17,608 nt of DNA from an uncultured Bacteroidales bacterium (GTDB taxonomy: Bacteria; Bacteroidota; Bacteroidia; Bacteroidales; Bacteroidaceae). Below the pieces are notes generated by a model, which saw only the letters and a list, made by a program, of their open reading frames with translations, was not told where the DNA came from and did no database searches. The position numbers were made by a program, and so were the translations under genes. This document shows, one piece after another, positions 14,541-17,608 of the stretch. Each line of letters begins with the position of its first letter. Within the stretch, counting starts at the first letter, position 1. The DNA lies in contig CALDKD010000130.1 in NCBI GenBank assembly GCA_937898885.1, positions 1-17,608 of the forward strand, in the 5' to 3' direction.

Positions 14541-14988
14541 CGCGTGCCATCTCACGGCGGTCATCGTTCTCGCGCAATGTGTCGCGCTTGTCGTACTGGT
14601 GTTTGCCTCGAGCCAGCGCTATCACAACCTTGGCGAGTCCTTTCTCATTTATGAACATCCTTGTGGGCACGATTGTGAATCCCGGGTTCTTGGAGTCGGC
14701 GGCAAGCTTGCGCAACTCTTTTCCTGTGAGCAGCAGCTTGCGGTCACGCTTGGCCTGATGGTTGTTGTACGAGCCATAGAAATACTCGGCTATGTGCATC
14801 CCCTTAACCCAAAGCTCGCCATTAATGAAGGTGCAGTATGTGTCAACAAGACTTGCCTTTGACTGCCTGATTGACTTGATCTCCGTGCCGGTCAGGACGA
14901 TGCCCGCGGTGTAGGTGTCAAGAAGCTCGTAGTCAAACGAGGCCTTCTTGTTCTTTATGTTTATGTTAGTGGTCTTTCTCGCGCCCAT
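14524..14988 (-). CDS. smpB: SmpB, tmRNA-binding protein of trans-translation
   Basis: SmpB binds tmRNA (SsrA) and brings it to ribosomes stalled on truncated messages. The 154 residues fit. The conserved oligonucleotide-binding beta-barrel starts with NKKASFDYELLDTYTAGIVLTG and contains GTEIKSIR. NPGFTIVPTRMFINEKGLAKV is the typical mid-domain segment, and the basic tail KHQYDKRDTLRENDDRREMARAM matches the SmpB C-terminus that mimics the anticodon stem. The start abuts the stop of the upstream lipoprotein gene with no gap. Its 3' end overlaps the convergent transglycosylase gene. No ssrA gene is present in the window. Confidence 0.97.
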   Translation of the reverse strand: MGARKTTNINIKNKKASFDYELLDTYTAGIVLTGTEIKSIRQSKASLVDTYCTFINGELWVKGMHIAEYFYGSYNNHQAKRDRKLLLTGKELRKLAADSKNPGFTIVPTRMFINEKGLAKVVIALARGKHQYDKRDTLRENDDRREMARAMHRG

Positions 14989-15771
14989 TTAGAAATCAAA
15001 TGCGAATCTTGTGACAAGCTTTCCGCCTTTCACCTTTCTGAGCTGTGTGCCATCTTTCAACTGAAGAGAGTCGCAGGTGGCAATCTCAACATAGATGGAA
15101 TCCTTTCCCAACGCCATCATAGACTGGTACAGCTCATTTGCCCTTATGTCATCAACGGCTGCTATTTCTGAAAGGTCATAGTCCAGGAATACCTCCCTGA
15201 GATCGAACTGGTGGCTTGTGCCGGGGAAATTACCCACAAGCAGCATGGAAAGAGTGTCTTTCCTCAGGCCAACAGGATACAGCTCAATTGTATTGTCTTT
15301 GTCAGGAATGTCTGGATCCGGATAGAAACCTATTGTGGTGTTCAGATGATGCCCGGCTGACCAGATGAGAGGATATGCTACATCGCCCATAGAGAAATTG
15401 GTGAAATAGAAGTACGATGCCAGCTTGCTTTGCGGACGCTCTGACCAGTTGAGACGGCTGAACGTGAATTTTCTGAAACTCTCAAGCGTATTGGTGGTAA
15501 GGTTTGCCGAGGGAATGGCCATATAGGAAATACTCGCCACACCTCTGTCGCCTGGATTGGCACCGAAAGCCTTCATATCCTCCGCTTTCTGAAAATTCTT
15601 GATCTGAATAACGTCCTTTGTGCAGTCCATCTTCATGGATACGGCATCGCCACTTTGTTGTACGGTTACAATGCGGAAGAATGTTCCGGAATACTGCTCT
15701 CTCTCAACCTGGCCGCAGGATGCGGTAAGCAGAAGAGCGGCTGCGAATAATATGCTGTGATACCTGTTCAT
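14989..15771 (-). CDS. Predicted lipoprotein of unknown function
   Basis: I do not recognise the family with confidence. The signal peptide ends in a good lipobox, LTASC, with C19 as the lipidated cysteine, so it is probably anchored in the outer or inner membrane facing the periplasm. The mature part (about 240 residues) looks beta-rich, with alternating hydrophobic stretches such as GTFFRIVTVQQSGDAVSMKM near its start and KGGKLVTRFAFDF at its end. A DUF4738-like or NigD-like assignment is possible but I cannot confirm it. The stop codon is directly adjacent to the smpB start, so the two are likely co-transcribed from the promoter at 15859-15890. Confidence 0.75.
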   Translation of the reverse strand: MNRYHSILFAAALLLTASCGQVEREQYSGTFFRIVTVQQSGDAVSMKMDCTKDVIQIKNFQKAEDMKAFGANPGDRGVASISYMAIPSANLTTNTLESFRKFTFSRLNWSERPQSKLASYFYFTNFSMGDVAYPLIWSAGHHLNTTIGFYPDPDIPDKDNTIELYPVGLRKDTLSMLLVGNFPGTSHQFDLREVFLDYDLSEIAAVDDIRANELYQSMMALGKDSIYVEIATCDSLQLKDGTQLRKVKGGKLVTRFAFDF

Positions 15772-15825
15772 AAAAAGTATATTTAAATTACGCCGCTAAA
15801 TTAATTAAAAAAGAGGATTATTGCC

Positions 15826-15833
15826 TAACTTTG
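15826..15833 (+). promoter_or_regulatory. -7 box for the Fe-S scaffold / GGGtGRT operon
   Basis: TAACTTTG matches TAnnTTTG exactly and is identical to the prs -7 element at 777-784. Initiation would be near 15840, about 36 bases before the ATG at 15877. No TTTG is found at the -33 position, where the sequence is AT-rich (ATTAATTAAAA), so an activator or AT-rich upstream contact may substitute. Confidence 0.55.
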
Positions 15834-15858
15834 TGCTCAATTAACGAATGTTGGTTAA

Positions 15859-15890
15859 CAAACATATTTTTAAAGTATGATTTACTCAAA
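15859..15890 (-). promoter_or_regulatory. Promoter of the lipoprotein-smpB operon
   Basis: On the minus strand TTTG (15890-15887) and TATGTTTG (15866-15859) are separated by 20 bases, matching the Bacteroidota consensus at every fixed base. Initiation would be near 15852, giving a leader of about 80 nt before the lipoprotein start at 15771. The element overlaps the first codons of the divergent scaffold gene. Confidence 0.65.
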
Positions 15891-16578
15891 AGAAGTTGAA
15901 AACATGTGCGTGGTTCAGAAAGGACCGAAGCACGGACCCGCTCCAATCCCAGAGGAGGGCAAGTGGATCAAGGCCAAGGAGATTAAGGACATCTCCGGTA
16001 TGACCCACGGAATTGGCTGGTGCGCACCTCAGCAGGGCGCCTGCAAGTTGTCACTCAACATCAAGAACGGTATCATCGAGGAGGCTCTCGTTGAGACCAT
16101 CGGTTGCTCAGGTATGACTCACTCAGCAGCTATGGCAGCTGAGATTCTTCAGGGCAAGACCCTGCTTGAGGCTCTGAACACTGACCTTGTATGCGACGCT
16201 ATCAACACCGCTATGCGCGAGCTCTTCCTTCAGGTTGTCTATGGCCGTACACAGAGCGCTTTCTCAGAGGGTGGTCTTGTAATCGGCGCAGGTCTTGAGG
16301 ACCTTGGCAAGGGCCTTCGCAGCCAGGTTGGTACAATGTACGGAACCAAGGCTAAGGGCGTTCGCTATCTTGAGATGGCCGAGGGGTACGTAAAGCGCAT
16401 CGCTCTGGACAAGGACGATCAGGTTTGCGGCTACGAGTTTGTCAATCTTGGCAAGTTTATGGACGAGGTTAAGAAGGGTACCGACGCCAACGAGGCACTG
16501 AAGAAGGTTACCTCAACCTACGGCCGTTTCTCTGCCGAGGCTGGTGCAGTTAAATACATTGACCCACGTAAAGAATAA
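15877..16578 (+). CDS. IscU/NifU-like iron-sulfur cluster assembly scaffold protein
   Basis: This is a predicted cytoplasmic protein related to the NifU N-terminal/IscU scaffold family, which holds nascent Fe-S clusters on conserved cysteines. Candidate ligands are C49 and C56 (GWCAPQQGACKL) and C77 in the family-like segment VETIGCSGMTHSAAMAAEIL. C11 and C106 are also present. It is longer (233 residues) than IscU (~128) and has extra N- and C-terminal segments, so a classical housekeeping IscU role is unlikely. The start could be at 15877 or at an internal ATG (15904); the first is taken because it gives a plausible leader after the -7 box. The stop overlaps the Shine-Dalgarno site of the next gene. 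Codons are strongly biased, suggesting high expression. Confidence 0.82.
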   Translation: MIYSKEVENMCVVQKGPKHGPAPIPEEGKWIKAKEIKDISGMTHGIGWCAPQQGACKLSLNIKNGIIEEALVETIGCSGMTHSAAMAAEILQGKTLLEALNTDLVCDAINTAMRELFLQVVYGRTQSAFSEGGLVIGAGLEDLGKGLRSQVGTMYGTKAKGVRYLEMAEGYVKRIALDKDDQVCGYEFVNLGKFMDEVKKGTDANEALKKVTSTYGRFSAEAGAVKYIDPRKE

Positions 16579-16584
16579 GGAGGT
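16577..16584 (+). promoter_or_regulatory. Full-length Shine-Dalgarno site of the GGGtGRT gene
   Basis: AAGGAGGT, the complete complement of the 16S rRNA anti-SD core, lies six bases before the ATG at 16591 and overlaps the stop codon of the scaffold gene. Other genes in the window lack such a site, as is usual in Bacteroidota. Confidence 0.85.
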
Positions 16585-16590
16585 ACCACT

Positions 16591-17608
16591 ATGATAAGAG
16601 AAGTAAAGTTCGAGTCACAGGAGCGCCGTATGAAGCAGGTGCTCGCTGCTCTTAATGAGCACGGAATCGCCTCCATCGAGGAAGCCAATCAGATTTGTGA
16701 CAGCTATGGTCTGGATCCTTACAAGGCTTGTGAGGAGACTCAGCCAATCTGCTTTGAGAACGCAAAGTGGGCATACGTCTGCGGATGCGCCATCGCTCTC
16801 AAGGAGGGTGAGAAGACTGGTGACAAGAGCGCTGTAAAGGCTGCCGAGAACATCGGTATCGGCCTGCAGAGCTTCTGTATTCCCGGTTCAGTAGCCGATG
16901 ACCGTAAGGTTGGTCTTGGCCACGGTAACCTGGCAGCCCGTCTGCTCAACGAGAAGACACAGTGCTTCGCATTCCTGGCCGGCCACGAGTCATTCGCAGC
17001 CGCCGAGGGTGCCATCAAGATTGCCGCTAAGGCCGACAAGGTCCGCAAGCAGCCGCTTCGCGTTATCCTGAACGGTCTGGGCAAGGATGCCGCACAGATC
17101 ATCAGCCGTATCAACGGTTTCACATACGTTCAGACCAAGTTTGACTACTATACCGGCAAGCTGAAGGTTGTTAAGACTATCCCTTACAGCGATGGCCCAC
17201 GTGCAAAGGTTAAGTGCTACGGCGCTGACGATGTCCGCGAGGGTGTTGCCATTATGTGGAAGGAGGGTGTTGATGTATCCATCACCGGTAACTCAACCAA
17301 CCCGACCCGTTTCCAGCATCCGGTAGCCGGTACTTACAAGAAGGAGCGCGTGCTTGCAGGCAAGCCATACTTCTCAGTAGCATCAGGTGGCGGTACCGGC
17401 CGTACACTTCACCCGGATAATATGGCCGCTGGTCCTGCCTCTTACGGTATGACCGACACAATGGGCCGTATGCACTCCGACGCTCAGTTCGCAGGCTCAT
17501 CCTCAGTTCCCGCACACGTTGAGATGATGGGATTCCTCGGCATCGGCAACAACCCGATGGTAGGCTGCTCAGTAGCTTGCGCCGTTGACGTTGCCCAGGC
17601 TCTGGCTG
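16591..17608 (+). CDS. GGGtGRT-family protein, partial (continues past the window)
   Basis: The frame is open from ATG at 16591 to the window end, giving at least 339 residues. The defining motif GGGTGRT is at 266-272 (SVASGGGTGRTLHPDN). I recognise this as the GGGtGRT protein family, found mainly in anaerobes, with no established biochemical function. Many cysteines are present (for example C36, C47, C54, C64, C66, C96, C125), which together with the adjacent IscU-like gene suggests an Fe-S protein or a partner in cluster delivery. There is no signal peptide, so it is probably cytoplasmic. It begins 12 bases after the scaffold gene and has an exceptionally strong ribosome-binding site. Arg codons are almost all CGT/CGC, unlike the genes to the left, pointing to high expression. 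Confidence 0.88.
   Translation, partial: MIREVKFESQERRMKQVLAALNEHGIASIEEANQICDSYGLDPYKACEETQPICFENAKWAYVCGCAIALKEGEKTGDKSAVKAAENIGIGLQSFCIPGSVADDRKVGLGHGNLAARLLNEKTQCFAFLAGHESFAAAEGAIKIAAKADKVRKQPLRVILNGLGKDAAQIISRINGFTYVQTKFDYYTGKLKVVKTIPYSDGPRAKVKCYGADDVREGVAIMWKEGVDVSITGNSTNPTRFQHPVAGTYKKERVLAGKPYFSVASGGGTGRTLHPDNMAAGPASYGMTDTMGRMHSDAQFAGSSSVPAHVEMMGFLGIGNNPMVGCSVACAVDVAQALA

Noticed and set aside
14501..14862. Plus-strand ORFs opposite smpB
   Set aside because: smpB on the minus strand has full family conservation; these are shadows of it.

Overview
The window looks like a chromosomal segment of a Bacteroidales bacterium (phylum Bacteroidota). The protein families fit: a DUF4369/TlpA-type thioredoxin lipoprotein, a bifunctional HisB, long-form HisG with HisG-D-C-B gene order, OmpH-like proteins, and a GGGtGRT-family protein. 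Several intergenic regions carry the Bacteroidota promoter pattern (TTTG, about 20 nt, TAnnTTTG). Most genes lack a Shine-Dalgarno sequence. I cannot name the genus from sequence alone. I see no insertion sequence, prophage or CRISPR array.

Layout, left to right. A tRNA-Ala(GGC) (minus) is cut at its 3' end by the window edge. Then come ruvC (plus), and prs with a TlpA-like lipoprotein (plus), ending in a strong bidirectional terminator shared with pepD (minus). Next are a small membrane protein and an OmpH/Skp-like protein (plus), closed by a second bidirectional terminator shared with the histidine operon. The operon hisG-hisD-hisC-hisB runs on the minus strand from 9723 to 5440, with every junction an ATGA overlap.

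Upstream of hisG (9751-9905) is a complete, readable ribosome-mediated attenuator. It has a promoter, a 15-residue leader peptide with five consecutive His codons (MKLNATSHHHHHTCR), a 1:2 pause hairpin, a 2:3 antiterminator and a 3:4 intrinsic terminator with seven T residues. This is the strongest regulatory finding in the window.

Divergent from it is a plus-strand operon: a diacylglycerol-kinase-like lipid kinase, an NMT1/THI5-type periplasmic binding protein, a membrane-bound SpoIIE/PP2C phosphatase with an extracytoplasmic sensor, and a lytic transglycosylase. The first three genes overlap by ATGA and there is no ABC transporter permease or ATPase. The binding protein may therefore feed a signal to the phosphatase rather than to a transporter. 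The transglycosylase gene runs tail-to-tail into smpB (minus), which abuts an upstream lipoprotein gene.

The right end holds a divergent, apparently highly expressed pair: an IscU/NifU-like Fe-S scaffold and a GGGtGRT-family protein of unknown function, truncated by the window edge. The second gene has a full-length Shine-Dalgarno sequence, which is unusual for this phylum. The divergent lipoprotein-smpB promoter overlaps the 5' end of this pair.
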